Part shown: positions 13,057 through 22,523 of the stretch, one piece after another
How the letters are laid out: each line of letters starts with the position of its first letter
Numbering within the stretch: the first letter of the stretch is position 1
NCBI GenBank assembly: GCA_003503945.1
Contig: DOCD01000154.1
Span: forward strand, 1 to 28,821
DNA from: Clostridiales bacterium
Lineage (GTDB): Bacteria > Bacillota > Clostridia > Christensenellales > Borkfalkiaceae
DNA: 28,821 nt
Direction of reading: 5' to 3'
The notes under the pieces: generated by a model
The model's input: only the letters and a program-made list of their open reading frames with translations
Told to the model about the DNA's origin: nothing
The model's database searches: none
Position numbers and translations under genes: made by a program

Positions 13057-16000
13057 TCACTTTTTATCCGCGTCCGCTTTCTTTTTACGCTTTATAAAGT
13101 ACACTGTCGCGCCCGCAATCGCGGCTGCCGCCGCAACGCCGCCCGCAACGCCCAACGTTATCCATAGCTTGCGGTTGTCCTTTACGATAATCGGTTCGCC
13201 CTCCTTGTCGACGTACAGGGCGGTTATAATCGTATCCGCTGTGATTGTAATTCTGTCGCCGGGGCGCAGCTTTTTGCCGTTTACCTCCCAGCACGTGAAA
13301 ATCCTGTCCGCGTCGGTGGGCTCGGGCACGGGCAGCTTGAAGGTGTCGCCGTGCGAAACCGTGTAGTCCTGCGCGCGCTCCTTCCCGTCGATTAGCTGCA
13401 CAACCGTAACCTTATACTGCGCCGAATACACCGCTTTGACCGACAAGTCTTTGAGCACGGTCACGGTAGCGCCGCTCGCATACCGTACCCCGTTCACGTC
13501 CCAGTAATGGAATTTATCGCCGAACAGCTTGTCGTCGGCTTCGGGCAGAACGAATTTATCGCCCTCGGTAAACTTCTTCTCGGTATCCTTTATTTCCCCG
13601 TCGATCTCGCCCGAAAAAGTCACCGTGCATACCGAAAGCTCGCGGTAGACTGCTTTAAGGCTAATATCGGCAACAACGGGGATTTTTTCGCCCGCGGCAA
13701 GCTTTATATCGCCCAGCGCCCAGTGCGTAAATATTTTGCCCTGCGGGCTTTCGGGGACGGGCAGAACGAATATGCGGGAGTTGCCGTATTCGAATACTTC
13801 AACCTTTTCTTCCCCGCCCGAAATATAATTAAGCTCGATTTTATGCGCGTCGTCGTAAACCGCCACTACCGCGCAGTTTTCCTTTATGACGAAGCTTTCG
13901 CCCGCCTCTTTCCTTTCGCCGTTAATCGCCCAGTGCGAGAACACTCTGTCCGACGGTCTGTACTCGGGCACACCCAGAAATATCCGGCTTCCGTACGGGT
14001 AGCGATAAACCTTCAGCTCCTCGCCGTCCGAAGTGTGGACGAGCACCGCCACGGTAACATCGCCCTTTGCTTCCGCGGAGGCGTACTCCGCAATTGCGAC
14101 AAAATCGTCGGTGGCGAATATCTCGTCGTCGGCGGAATATGCCGCGCCGTTTATGCGCCAGCATACGAATACGCTGCCCTCTTGCGCGGCGGGCGTGCCG
14201 AGCTTTACCTTTTCGCCGAAGCCGTATTCGGAAATCGTTGCCTTGTGCCCGTCGCCGCCCGACGTTACCGTAGTTATTTCAACCCTTTCCTTCGCTTCGC
14301 CGTACACGGCGGTCAGCACCGCGTCGCCGCGCACGACGTACGTTCCGCCCGCGAAGTATCTGACCCCGCCCGAAAGCCAGCAGATAAATTCGCCGCCCGC
14401 GTGCCCCGACGGCATCGGAAGGGATATTTTTTCGCCCTCTTCGTATTGCTCCGCGCGTTCGCCGTCAAAGGTAATAATTTTCACGGTGCGCTGTGCGGAA
14501 TACACGGCAACCGCTGAAAAATCCGCCCTGACAATCAAAGTTTGCCCCGCGGCGTATTTAATTCCGTCCGCAAGCCAGTGCGAGAAGGACTTCCCGAACT
14601 CGGGTTCGGGCGCGGGAAGAGTGAACGAATCGCCGTAAGCGACAAGCGCGGTTTTAGTGAGCCCGCCCGCTTCGAGCGCGACGGTATAAGCGGGCTTTTC
14701 GTCCGCGGTGAACGCCGTGTCGTACTCGATTTCCTTTTGCTCGCCGCAGGCGTAGTATTTACCGTCCGAGCAGAACCAGCCGAAAACGGGCTTGCCGTCG
14801 GGCGTTTCGGAAGGCAGGCAGAACCCGCCGTATTTCACAACCTTGTATTCTTTTACGTGCGCCCCGTTTGCGAGCGTGACCGCGATATAGGGCGTCAGCT
14901 CCGCGTCGAACGAACAGTTGCCGTCAATCGTCACCGTATCGCCCGCAAAATAATCCTTGCCGTCGGCGCTCCATTTGCCTATATATAAATTTTCGTCCAG
15001 CCCGTCGACCCGTTCGGGCAAAACGAATCTGCCGCACTCTATCTGCACGACGGCGGTTTCGCCGCCGAAATTTAAGGTTATATTCGCGATTTTGCGTAAA
15101 GCCGTTATCTTTGCCCCGTCGACCGCGGCGACGCCGAACGCGATATTGAAAGCCGAAGCTATTTCCGCCGTGAGCGAAAAGCCCGTTACCGTATCTATGA
15201 GCGTGGTGCCCGAGGAGGCTATTTCGGGCAGAACGAACTCCGCGCCCTTAACGTCGGGCATGCTGCCGTTTACGTTCAGTCTGGCGCCGTCCGCCTTGTA
15301 TATCCCGCCCGAGAACTTGCCGCCGTTCAGCGTCGAGTACCCGCCCGCAAGATACATCGCGGTGGAAGAGGTTTCGCCCGCTATGTTATCCTCCATGGTG
15401 CAACCCGAAAGCTCGAAACGGCGGACTATGCTGCCTGCCGCGACGTACGCGCCGCCGCCCTTGCCCGAAGCTGTGTTACCCGTAAACACGGCGTTTTTCA
15501 TATTAACCGTCGCTTCCGAATAAATCCCGCCGCCGTCCTTCGCCTTATTGCCTATAACCGCGCAGGAGGGATATCCCTCGGCGGGCGAACAAGACACAGC
15601 GGTGAGCCCGTCCGCACCCGACAGATAAATCCCGCCGCCGAAATACTTTGCCGTATTGCCGCCGACGGTAACGCCGTACATATTCAACCTCGGGTAATAA
15701 TTGCCGTCGCGGTCGTTTTTAAGGCACGCGCCGCCGCCGTTTGCCGCGCGGTTGTTTTGCATTACGCAGCCGTACAGGGCGACCTGCCTTGCGCCGTAGG
15801 TTATATAAAGCGCGCCTCCGTCGCCGTTATTGAAGTTGTTTTTAAAGATTACGTTAGTAAAAGTTATACTCTGCGGAACGCCGGAAAACTCCGTTTCGAC
15901 AAGCGCGCCCGATTGATAGAAGTCCTTGCCGTCGAGTATGATTTTCGCGTCCGCGCCGCCCATATTCAGCGACGCCCGAACCGTAAGCAGCGCGCCCGTG

Positions 16001-18678
16001 CCGCTTCGCGATAAGGTAACGCTTTCGCCCGCGGACGGGTCGGGCAGCACGGTGAGATTTTTATCTACGACTATGCCGCAGTCGGAAAAGGATTTCAAAA
16101 GGTACACCGTGTCGTTTTCGCGCGCGGCGGCAACCGCCTCTTTAAGCGAGTTGTACTTCACGTTGCCTATCCTGCACACCTCCGACTGAACACCGCCGAC
16201 GGGCTCGGTTTCGCGCGGAACGCCCGTGCGGTTCAAAAGCCTGTCGTAAGCGTAAACCCTGTACTTGGGTCTGACGCCGTCGGCGTAACGGTAAGTATCG
16301 GTAAACGCGGCGTCATAGGTTATGCCGAGCACCTTCCAGCCGCCCTCCATAAAGCCCTGCACCTCATAACAAAGGTGCGCGTCCTCCTTAACCTCGGGCA
16401 TAAACAGCGTATAGCCCACCGAGGAGCGAACTATCTGCGTTACGCCGACCGTATCGGTCGAAGAATATCTGCCCGCCCACTCTTTATCGAGTATGAAATC
16501 ATTCTCCTTTAAAAGCTCGAACTGTCTTTCGTCTATGTAATAATATTTTTTATCCCCGCCGGAAATTCTGCCGCCCGATTTCGCCGCGGAGATACACTCC
16601 TTATAATCGGGCGAAGCCTTATCGCAGGAAAACCTGTTGTCCCCATTATATTTCGAGCCGCCGTGATAATAGCCCCACCTTTCGAAGTACCCGCCCGCGT
16701 CCTGCCCGAGCGCAAGCGAGGAATAGTATATAAATCGCTCCGTAGGGTCGAGAGACTTGCCCGTCGCCTCCTTAGAGTAAAGGTTTTGTAAGTTCGCCCA
16801 GTAATCGGGGTTGGCGCCGAAAAGCAGCCACCACGCCGCGTCGCCGCCGTTAAGCCAGAGGTTTTTGTCGGTCGCGTATCTGCCGAAATCGGAGGCGAGC
16901 TTCTCGGCTGCACCCGCGATATCCGCGGCATATTCGCCCGTCAACAGCCAGTTGCCGTACTCCGCGAACATTTCGTCGGTGTATCCCGCCCATTCGCTGC
17001 CGCGCCTGTCGAGCGCTCGGCCGAGCGAACGCATAGTTTGCCCCGAAAGGCTGCCCGATGCGAAAATACTGTCGAAATCGTCCTCGTCTATGTATATAAA
17101 ATCGGACTGCACGGTGTCATACATCCCCGAATATGCCTTTGCGAAACGGAAATTCACCTTTATGTACGGGTTTCTTTGGTCGTAGGAGTCGGCTTTTTCG
17201 TCATAGGTTATGCCGCCGAAGCCGAGCATTTTACGTATGAACGAATTAAGCTCGCCAAAGGTTTCGCCGATATCCGCCGCTTCCGCCGCCGAAAGGTAAT
17301 TATAGGCGAGCTTTGCCGAGCCCGTTATCGTCACGTTGTCGAAAACCGCCTCAAACACGTCGGCGTACGTGCTCGCGTTAAGGGAAGAAAGCTTTGAAAC
17401 GTAGTCCTTCACGGTCGCCGAAAATTCGCTTTCGTTGCCGCCCTTGCGGTATACGGGATAGTTATACCCGCCCTCAAAATAAACCTTCACGTTGCCGCGG
17501 GTATCCTGCGGGCATGTATAAATAAGATAAACCTGCCCGCCCGAATTGCTCGGGCTTGCCGTCGTCGGCAGAGGGAAAGTAAACTTGTTTACTCCGCGCG
17601 AAAGCGGGCGCACGATAAAATCCACCCCTTCGCCGTTTTCGACCGCGAACGCGAGAGAGGGCAACAACGTACCCTTTTCCGCCTCGACGTACGCGGTCAG
17701 CGTTTCGCCGTATGAAGCGCCTATGCCGAGGGTCTGCCTGTCCGTGCCTATGCCGTCGGTGAGCAGCGTGTCGCGCGCGTATTCCTTCACGTTGCCGCCG
17801 CGAAGAATTGTATTCGCAGCGCCCTCTTCGGTGGAAAATTCGCGGCGGGCGTCCTTTCTGAGCGCGCCCGTCAGCACCGCCTCCGCCCTGTCGAGGATAG
17901 GCTTTAACGCCGTTTCGTAATTGACGCAGCCCTCTGCGCGCCCGCGGAGCGCGGCAAGCTTTTCAAGGTCGTATTTTTTGTCGGGAAGAAAGCGAGCGTA
18001 ATCGGTAAACACCGACTTCACCTCTTCGGTAACGCTTTGCTCATCGTCCCCGAACGAGTTTATAAAATAAATTTCGGAAGCCGCCGCCCTTCCTCCGTCC
18101 GAAAGGGGCGAGGGGCTTATTTCGGAAAATTCCAGAACGAGGGTTTTAAACGTGACGGGGCTTTCGAAATTGAACGCCGTGAGCGTCGACTCCGCTTCGC
18201 CCGCGAAGGTTGCGACAAGCTCGGGCGAGCCCCCGTCCGCGCGGTACGCCTTCAAAAGCTGCGGAAAGCCGTAATAGACGTTTTCGCCGTCGACGGCCGA
18301 ATACGCCCCGCCGTAAATTATGCAGGAAACCGTAACCGGCGCCGAAGAGGTTATCGTAACCGAATTCGTAAAGCCCGCCGCGTTGCTTAAATCCGAACGC
18401 CATACGGAAGCCGTGTTTTTATCGAACGCGTCGGCTATACTCCCGCCGCCGTTCGCGCGGACGGTAAGGTTTGCGATATCCGCCGAGTTGAGCGCGAGAA
18501 AGCTTTCGTCCGCAAGCTTGCCCTTTGCGGCGACCGTGGCAATTGCCCCCTCCGGCATATCGCGCTTACCGTAGGCTTTATCCGCAAACGCGGTGTTTAT
18601 TAAAACCGTAAGGGCGGCGCACAGCGCAAAAAGTATTGCAAGCGCGGCAAGCGCCCCTTTTCTGATTTTAAGGCACAT
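13057..18678 (-). CDS. very large modular cell-surface protein with M60-like region, beta-helix and C-terminal repeats
   Basis: An 1873-residue exported protein. In order: signal peptide (1-33); a discoidin-like (F5/8 type C) beta-sandwich (about 70-210); an M60 (enhancin-like) metallopeptidase-type region (about 300-680), recognised by its N-terminal beta part (ASYGETLTAYVEAE, YLIYTCP) and its distal FERWG motif; a linker; a right-handed beta-helix with GGG/GGA turns (about 835-1165); nine tandem repeats of about 65-72 residues, each ending in a VxAVY-like strand and containing a W-x-x-x-G-x-x-Y/K-x-A-G core, akin to InlB-B/Listeria-Bacteroides repeats; one membrane helix (about 1840-1862) and a Lys-rich tail. 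No LPXTG is present, so the helix anchors it. The M60 zinc motif HExGH is replaced by DRRGS near 557-561. Probably a glycan/mucin-binding adhesin rather than a protease. Confidence 0.82.
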   Translation of the reverse strand: MCLKIRKGALAALAILFALCAALTVLINTAFADKAYGKRDMPEGAIATVAAKGKLADESFLALNSADIANLTVRANGGGSIADAFDKNTASVWRSDLSNAAGFTNSVTITSSAPVTVSCIIYGGAYSAVDGENVYYGFPQLLKAYRADGGSPELVATFAGEAESTLTAFNFESPVTFKTLVLEFSEISPSPLSDGGRAAASEIYFINSFGDDEQSVTEEVKSVFTDYARFLPDKKYDLEKLAALRGRAEGCVNYETALKPILDRAEAVLTGALRKDARREFSTEEGAANTILRGGNVKEYARDTLLTDGIGTDRQTLGIGASYGETLTAYVEAEKGTLLPSLAFAVENGEGVDFIVRPLSRGVNKFTFPLPTTASPSNSGGQVYLIYTCPQDTRGNVKVYFEGGYNYPVYRKGGNESEFSATVKDYVSKLSSLNASTYADVFEAVFDNVTITGSAKLAYNYLSAAEAADIGETFGELNSFIRKMLGFGGITYDEKADSYDQRNPYIKVNFRFAKAYSGMYDTVQSDFIYIDEDDFDSIFASGSLSGQTMRSLGRALDRRGSEWAGYTDEMFAEYGNWLLTGEYAADIAGAAEKLASDFGRYATDKNLWLNGGDAAWWLLFGANPDYWANLQNLYSKEATGKSLDPTERFIYYSSLALGQDAGGYFERWGYYHGGSKYNGDNRFSCDKASPDYKECISAAKSGGRISGGDKKYYYIDERQFELLKENDFILDKEWAGRYSSTDTVGVTQIVRSSVGYTLFMPEVKEDAHLCYEVQGFMEGGWKVLGITYDAAFTDTYRYADGVRPKYRVYAYDRLLNRTGVPRETEPVGGVQSEVCRIGNVKYNSLKEAVAAARENDTVYLLKSFSDCGIVVDKNLTVLPDPSAGESVTLSRSGTGALLTVRASLNMGGADAKIILDGKDFYQSGALVETEFSGVPQSITFTNVIFKNNFNNGDGGALYITYGARQVALYGCVMQNNRAANGGGACLKNDRDGNYYPRLNMYGVTVGGNTAKYFGGGIYLSGADGLTAVSCSPAEGYPSCAVIGNKAKDGGGIYSEATVNMKNAVFTGNTASGKGGGAYVAAGSIVRRFELSGCTMEDNIAGETSSTAMYLAGGYSTLNGGKFSGGIYKADGARLNVNGSMPDVKGAEFVLPEIASSGTTLIDTVTGFSLTAEIASAFNIAFGVAAVDGAKITALRKIANITLNFGGETAVVQIECGRFVLPERVDGLDENLYIGKWSADGKDYFAGDTVTIDGNCSFDAELTPYIAVTLANGAHVKEYKVVKYGGFCLPSETPDGKPVFGWFCSDGKYYACGEQKEIEYDTAFTADEKPAYTVALEAGGLTKTALVAYGDSFTLPAPEPEFGKSFSHWLADGIKYAAGQTLIVRADFSAVAVYSAQRTVKIITFDGERAEQYEEGEKISLPMPSGHAGGEFICWLSGGVRYFAGGTYVVRGDAVLTAVYGEAKERVEITTVTSGGDGHKATISEYGFGEKVKLGTPAAQEGSVFVCWRINGAAYSADDEIFATDDFVAIAEYASAEAKGDVTVAVLVHTSDGEELKVYRYPYGSRIFLGVPEYRPSDRVFSHWAINGERKEAGESFVIKENCAVVAVYDDAHKIELNYISGGEEKVEVFEYGNSRIFVLPVPESPQGKIFTHWALGDIKLAAGEKIPVVADISLKAVYRELSVCTVTFSGEIDGEIKDTEKKFTEGDKFVLPEADDKLFGDKFHYWDVNGVRYASGATVTVLKDLSVKAVYSAQYKVTVVQLIDGKERAQDYTVSHGDTFKLPVPEPTDADRIFTCWEVNGKKLRPGDRITITADTIITALYVDKEGEPIIVKDNRKLWITLGVAGGVAAAAAIAGATVYFIKRKKKADADKK

Positions 18679-18689
18679 ATTTTTCTCCG

Positions 18690-19592
18690 TTAAATAAAAA
18701 TCATCACCACGCCGAGGATAAAACCTATCAGCGCGCCGAGATTTACGATTGCGTTCAGCTCCTTCTTCATTACCGAAAGAACGAGCTTTTCAAGCTCCTT
18801 CACGCTCATCGCGTTTATCTTTTGTTCGACTATGCCGCACACGTCGAGCCCGTCCGCAATCCCCGCGAGCATTTCCTTTACGGCAAGCGAATAGAGCGTG
18901 CGGGCAACCTCCGCAACAGTCTGTTCGTCTACCTTTTCCAAAAGGGGCGAAAGGGGTTCGTTCATAAGCTTCTCCGCCTCGCGCGAAACGGCTTTTTTTA
19001 CCGCCTCTCTGCCGTTTGCTTCTACGTAAGCGTTCACCCCGTCCGCAAGCTTGTCCGCAAGAGAAGTTATGAGGTCGTCCGAAAGGAACATGGCAAGCAT
19101 GCCCAAAGACGCCTTTTTACTTTTGATTACCTTAACGCCCTCGCTTGCGACCACGCCGCCCAGCCCGAAATCCTTTACGGCGGAAAAAACTCTGTCGCAT
19201 ATAGCTTCCTGCGCGGCGTTGTAAAACGCCTCCGCCTTTTCCGCGGGCGCGACAAGGCTTAAAAGCTCCGCCGCGGTTTTGCCGCCTGCGGACTTAAAGA
19301 GCTCTTTGGCGCGTTCGCCTACCTTGTCGAGCGCGGCTTCGGAAACAATCGCCTCCGCCAGGTCGTCCTTTGTAAAAAGCTGTTCGCCGACCGCTTTGCC
19401 GACGGCGCTTGCAAGCGCCGCCTTGCGCTTGGGGATAATCCCCGGCGTAAACGGCAGCCGCCATTTGCCTATTTTTTTGGGGTAGTACGGGCGGAAAAGC
19501 ATTCTGACCGCAAGCCAGTTTGTAAAGTAACCTATAAGCGCGCCCAAAAGCGGCCCCGCCGCATATTTTAAAATTGTAAGAAAAATTTCCAT
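18690..19592 (-). CDS. DUF445 family membrane protein
   Basis: A 300-residue protein of the DUF445 (YheB-like) family of unknown function. An N-terminal membrane segment leads into the family signature GALIGYFTNWLAVRMLFRPY (residues 18-37), followed by WRLPFTPGIIPKRKAALASAVG, highly typical of the family. A long helical domain with repeated amphipathic segments follows, and a second membrane helix closes the protein (LGALIGFILGVVMIFI), so both ends are in the membrane. It starts 13 bases after the RNA methyltransferase and ends 11 bases before the surface-protein start. In related bacteria the family is linked to cell envelope or sporulation, but no clear biochemical function is known. Confidence 0.88.
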   Translation of the reverse strand: MEIFLTILKYAAGPLLGALIGYFTNWLAVRMLFRPYYPKKIGKWRLPFTPGIIPKRKAALASAVGKAVGEQLFTKDDLAEAIVSEAALDKVGERAKELFKSAGGKTAAELLSLVAPAEKAEAFYNAAQEAICDRVFSAVKDFGLGGVVASEGVKVIKSKKASLGMLAMFLSDDLITSLADKLADGVNAYVEANGREAVKKAVSREAEKLMNEPLSPLLEKVDEQTVAEVARTLYSLAVKEMLAGIADGLDVCGIVEQKINAMSVKELEKLVLSVMKKELNAIVNLGALIGFILGVVMIFI

Positions 19593-19605
19593 ATGTAAAC
19601 CCGAA

Positions 19606-20955
19606 CTATTTACGTGTAAGCACGGCGAGCGTTTCGCACCACTTGCTTTGGGGAAACATGTCGAAGGGGGTCACGCTTTTCAAAACGTAACGGCTTTCGG
19701 GCTCGGCGCATTTTTTAAGCTCTCCGCCCTCCTCTACGAGGGTGCCCAGCAAAATCCCCAAATCGCGCGCGAGCGTCGCGGGGTTGCAGGAAACAAGTAT
19801 TACCTTATCCGCGCCCGAGGCGGCAATGGCTTTAACCACGCTCCGCTCCATACCCTTTCTGGGCGGGTCGCAGACTATTATCCTGCGCATGCCTTCGGTC
19901 TCGGAAAATACCTTGCCTACATTGTCCTCCACCGCGCCGCAGATATTGAACATTTTTTTATCGAGCCCGTTTGCGGTTTTCAGCTCGTCCGCGCAGCGCG
20001 AAGCCTCCTCCACGATTTCTATTCCGTACGCCCGCCCGCATTTTTTCGCGAGCATAGCGGTCAGCATGCCGCCGCCGCTATACAAATCGATTGCCGCCGA
20101 GCTCTCCTCCGCCTCGTTAAGAACCGCCGAATACAGCTTTTCGCGCATAACGTCGTTGACCTGCAAAAAGGTCATCGCGCCCGCCTTGTACTTTATTCCG
20201 TTTTGCTCCGCTTCGAAAAAGCCGTCGCCGCGCAATATGCGCCACTTATCGTCGAAAATCACGTTCGTGTCGCCGTCGTTAATATTGAGTAAAAACGTAA
20301 AATCCTTAAAATATTCCCCGAGCGAGGATATGAGCGGGGCGGCGTTTATCGCCTTTTTTACGACAAGCGCGAATATGTGCCTACCCTGCAATTCGCGCAC
20401 AACTATATGGCGGATAACTCCCCTTTCCGCCGTCGCCGCGAAGTTTTTTACGGCGGCGAACACCTTCTCCGCCCACTCAGCCTGAATGGCGCAGCTTTGC
20501 GTTTCGACTATGCGGTGGCTGTGCCTCGCGTAAAAGCCGAGCTCGCCGTTTTCGCCCACGGGCAGAACCAACTTATTCCTGTAACCGAACTGCTTTTCGC
20601 ACGGAACGGTTTCGTTCACCGCGGCATATATGCCGCCTATTTTATTTAAAGAATTTAAAACGCCGTCCTTTTTGAATTTAAGCTGCGCGTCGTAATCCAT
20701 ATGCTGCAAATCGCAGCCGCCGCATTTGCCGAAAACGGGGCAAACGGGCTTAACCCGCGCATATGACGGGGTCAACACCTTTAAAAGCTTGCCGTAGGCG
20801 ATATTTCCTTTAACTTTAAGCGCCTTGATAAGCACCCTTTCCCCCGTTACGCAAAAAGGCACAAACACAGTTGTGCCATTGATTTTGATTATTCCCTCGC
20901 CGTCCGTGCCGTATCCTTCGACGAGTCCTTCGTATTCTCCGTTTTTAACCAACAT
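19606..20955 (-). CDS. rlmD: 23S rRNA (uracil-5-)-methyltransferase, RlmD/RlmCD type
   Basis: A 449-residue SAM-dependent RNA m5U methyltransferase. Residues 1-60 form a TRAM RNA-binding domain (VEGYGTDGEGIIKINGTTVFVP). The [4Fe-4S] cluster ligands are in PVCPVFGKCGGCDLQH plus the later TQSCAIQ. The Rossmann SAM site is AIDLYSGGGMLTAMLA; DPPRKGM and the catalytic Cys in SCNPATLARDL follow. Gram-positive relatives methylate U747 and/or U1939 of 23S rRNA; which one applies here cannot be read from sequence, so the symbol is provisional. It starts 6 bases after the small TPR gene with no strong ribosome site, suggesting translational coupling. Confidence 0.92.
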   Translation of the reverse strand: MLVKNGEYEGLVEGYGTDGEGIIKINGTTVFVPFCVTGERVLIKALKVKGNIAYGKLLKVLTPSYARVKPVCPVFGKCGGCDLQHMDYDAQLKFKKDGVLNSLNKIGGIYAAVNETVPCEKQFGYRNKLVLPVGENGELGFYARHSHRIVETQSCAIQAEWAEKVFAAVKNFAATAERGVIRHIVVRELQGRHIFALVVKKAINAAPLISSLGEYFKDFTFLLNINDGDTNVIFDDKWRILRGDGFFEAEQNGIKYKAGAMTFLQVNDVMREKLYSAVLNEAEESSAAIDLYSGGGMLTAMLAKKCGRAYGIEIVEEASRCADELKTANGLDKKMFNICGAVEDNVGKVFSETEGMRRIIVCDPPRKGMERSVVKAIAASGADKVILVSCNPATLARDLGILLGTLVEEGGELKKCAEPESRYVLKSVTPFDMFPQSKWCETLAVLTRK

Positions 20956-20961
20956 ACACTT

Positions 20962-21327
20962 TTAACCGCACCCGTCGCAAATTGCTTGGCACAAGCCGGA
21001 ACCGCAACATTCGCAAAACCCTAACGCGCAGACCTCCGCGCCGCCCATCTGACCTTTCTTCTGCTGCTTGTACTCCTCGCTCTTTCGGAAATTTTCGAGG
21101 TCGTCGAACGCCGCCCTGTACTGCTCGTTTTCGGGCTCTTCCTTTACCGCGCGCTTATACTGTTTATAAGCTTCCGCATACCAATTCTTAGCCATAAACA
21201 GCTTGCCCTGCAAATAATATTTTCTGCCGCTCTTTTCCCTGACCGCGTCCAAAAGCTTCTGCGCCTCTTCCAACTCTCCGCTTTCGATAAGCTCTTCAAC
21301 GCGGTTTAAGCTTTCGTTTTCGTCCAT
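20962..21327 (-). CDS. small TPR-like protein with Cys-rich tail
   Basis: A 121-residue protein. Residues about 5-85 are helical and TPR-like (EELIESGELEEAQKLLDAV, then YLQGKLFMAKNWYAEAYKQYKRAVKEEPEN), closely resembling the middle of the J-like protein at 21903-22523 and presumably a duplicate without the J-like part. After a basic QQKKGQMGG linker the tail holds seven Cys in 22 residues (CALGFCECC, LCQAICDGC), suited to metal binding. AAGGAAA lies 6 bases before ATG. It begins 2 bases after the membrane-protein stop, so the genes are translated together. Function unknown. Confidence 0.75.
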   Translation of the reverse strand: MDENESLNRVEELIESGELEEAQKLLDAVREKSGRKYYLQGKLFMAKNWYAEAYKQYKRAVKEEPENEQYRAAFDDLENFRKSEEYKQQKKGQMGGAEVCALGFCECCGSGLCQAICDGCG

Positions 21328-21329
21328 AA

Positions 21330-21887
21330 TTATTTCCTTATTCTGTAAACGAGCATATCCACAGCCGTCTGCGTTTTGAAAATAAGATAGTCGTACGGGA
21401 AGAAAATTATCGTTCCTCCCAGAAAAATGAACCAGTAAATATAGGTGTTCAGAAATTGATAAAAGGAATTATCCGCGCTGTCGCCGCCGAGTATTCCGCC
21501 GAAGATAAGTATATACGCGACCCACAGCGTGAAATCGAACCACACCGTTTTGACGGCGAGCGCAATCCACCTGTTTATTTTATATTTGACCTGCAAACAG
21601 TTGATTAACGGGTGCAGCCCGAAAAACATTATAAAGGGCACCAAATCCCAGAAGCGGACCGCCGCGCCCATTACTATTGCAAGAATAACCGTTCCGAGAT
21701 ACGCGAGAAAGCCGCCCCTTATAAACTGTTTTGAAAGGGGCACCATAAGCGCGACCATGCCGAAAAGATAGCCCGAGGCAAGGAGCACGTTGCTCCAGAA
21801 CCCCAGCAAAAGGCACACCACCGCCACGGCGCACGATATTGCGGACAGCGCTATTTCAAACGAACGGGAATACTTGCGTTTACTCAA
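21330..21887 (-). CDS. polytopic membrane protein
   Basis: A 185-residue integral membrane protein with about five or six helices (roughly 10-30, 33-53, 60-80, 83-98, 112-132, 148-168), a basic N-terminus (MSKRKYSRS) and a basic end. No family motif is recognised beyond a short FFGLHPLINCLQVKYK segment. The start is TTG with GGTG five bases before it; no ATG fits. It lies between the two TPR proteins with gaps of 15 and 2 bases, so the three products probably act together, the TPR proteins perhaps docking to it at the membrane (inference). Confidence 0.7.
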   Translation of the reverse strand: MSKRKYSRSFEIALSAISCAVAVVCLLLGFWSNVLLASGYLFGMVALMVPLSKQFIRGGFLAYLGTVILAIVMGAAVRFWDLVPFIMFFGLHPLINCLQVKYKINRWIALAVKTVWFDFTLWVAYILIFGGILGGDSADNSFYQFLNTYIYWFIFLGGTIIFFPYDYLIFKTQTAVDMLVYRIRK

Positions 21888-21902
21888 CTTTTCACCACGC
21901 CG

Positions 21903-22523
21903 TCAGCGGCAGCAAGTGTTGCAAAGGCAGTTTATGCACATGTTTATATAGCAACACTCTATGCAGTTAGCGCAGAAATTCCCGCCCATCTGATTATCTG
22001 CCTGAGAGTTCATAGTCTGCCCCTCGTACACGGTCTGCTGTTCGCCCGCAGCCGAACGGCTCGCGTCGTAATTGACCTTTTCGTTGAGCTTTTTGTATGC
22101 TTCCTTGTACTTTTCGTTATCGGGTTCCAACTGAATGGCGATTTCAAGCTGTTTTTTGCTTTCGTTTATCCAGTTTTTGCGGTAGAACACAACGCTTTGA
22201 AGGTAGTGCCATCTGCCGCCGCGCTCGTTAAAGCTATCCAGAACGCGCTGCGCTTCGGCGATATTGCCGTCCTTTATAAGCTCCTCCACGCGCGTGAACG
22301 AGCTGTCGCCGTCCTCCGCGGCGGCGTTTTCGGAAAGCTCGCGCATTAAGTCGTTATACGCGTTTTCAAGCTGCGTGAGCATTTTCGCCGCGTGGTTGCC
22401 GACCTCCCCGTCCATAAACCGCTCTTCGAGATATTTCGCCCTCAGCGTTTCATAAGCCGAAGTTACGTCCTCTTTTGTCGCCCCCTCCGAAAGTCCGAAA
22501 AGTTCAAGATTTTTTTTGTTCAT
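21903..22523 (-). CDS. degenerate J-domain/TPR protein with Cys-rich tail
   Basis: A 206-residue protein. Residues 5-70 have the helix pattern of a J domain (LELFGLSEGATKEDVTSAY) but the HPD tripeptide that stimulates DnaK is absent; YLEERFMDGEVGNHA occupies that loop. Residues about 75-155 are TPR-like (VEELIKDGNIAEAQRVLDSF; AIQLEPDNEKYKEAYKKL). The tail has ten Cys in the last 24 residues (FCANCIECCY, CINCLCNTCC). I chose ATG 22523 because AAGGAG lies 7 bases upstream; its first 20 bases overlap the end of the DUF5685 gene. From memory, similar J-like proteins accompany DUF5685 genes in other Clostridia, so this pair is probably a functional unit of unknown role. Confidence 0.8.
   Translation of the reverse strand: MNKKNLELFGLSEGATKEDVTSAYETLRAKYLEERFMDGEVGNHAAKMLTQLENAYNDLMRELSENAAAEDGDSSFTRVEELIKDGNIAEAQRVLDSFNERGGRWHYLQSVVFYRKNWINESKKQLEIAIQLEPDNEKYKEAYKKLNEKVNYDASRSAAGEQQTVYEGQTMNSQADNQMGGNFCANCIECCYINMCINCLCNTCCR

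Noticed and set aside
13057..13160. Sortase (LPXTG) anchoring of the surface protein
   Set aside because: The C-terminus has a membrane helix and Lys-rich tail but no LPXTG-like motif before it.
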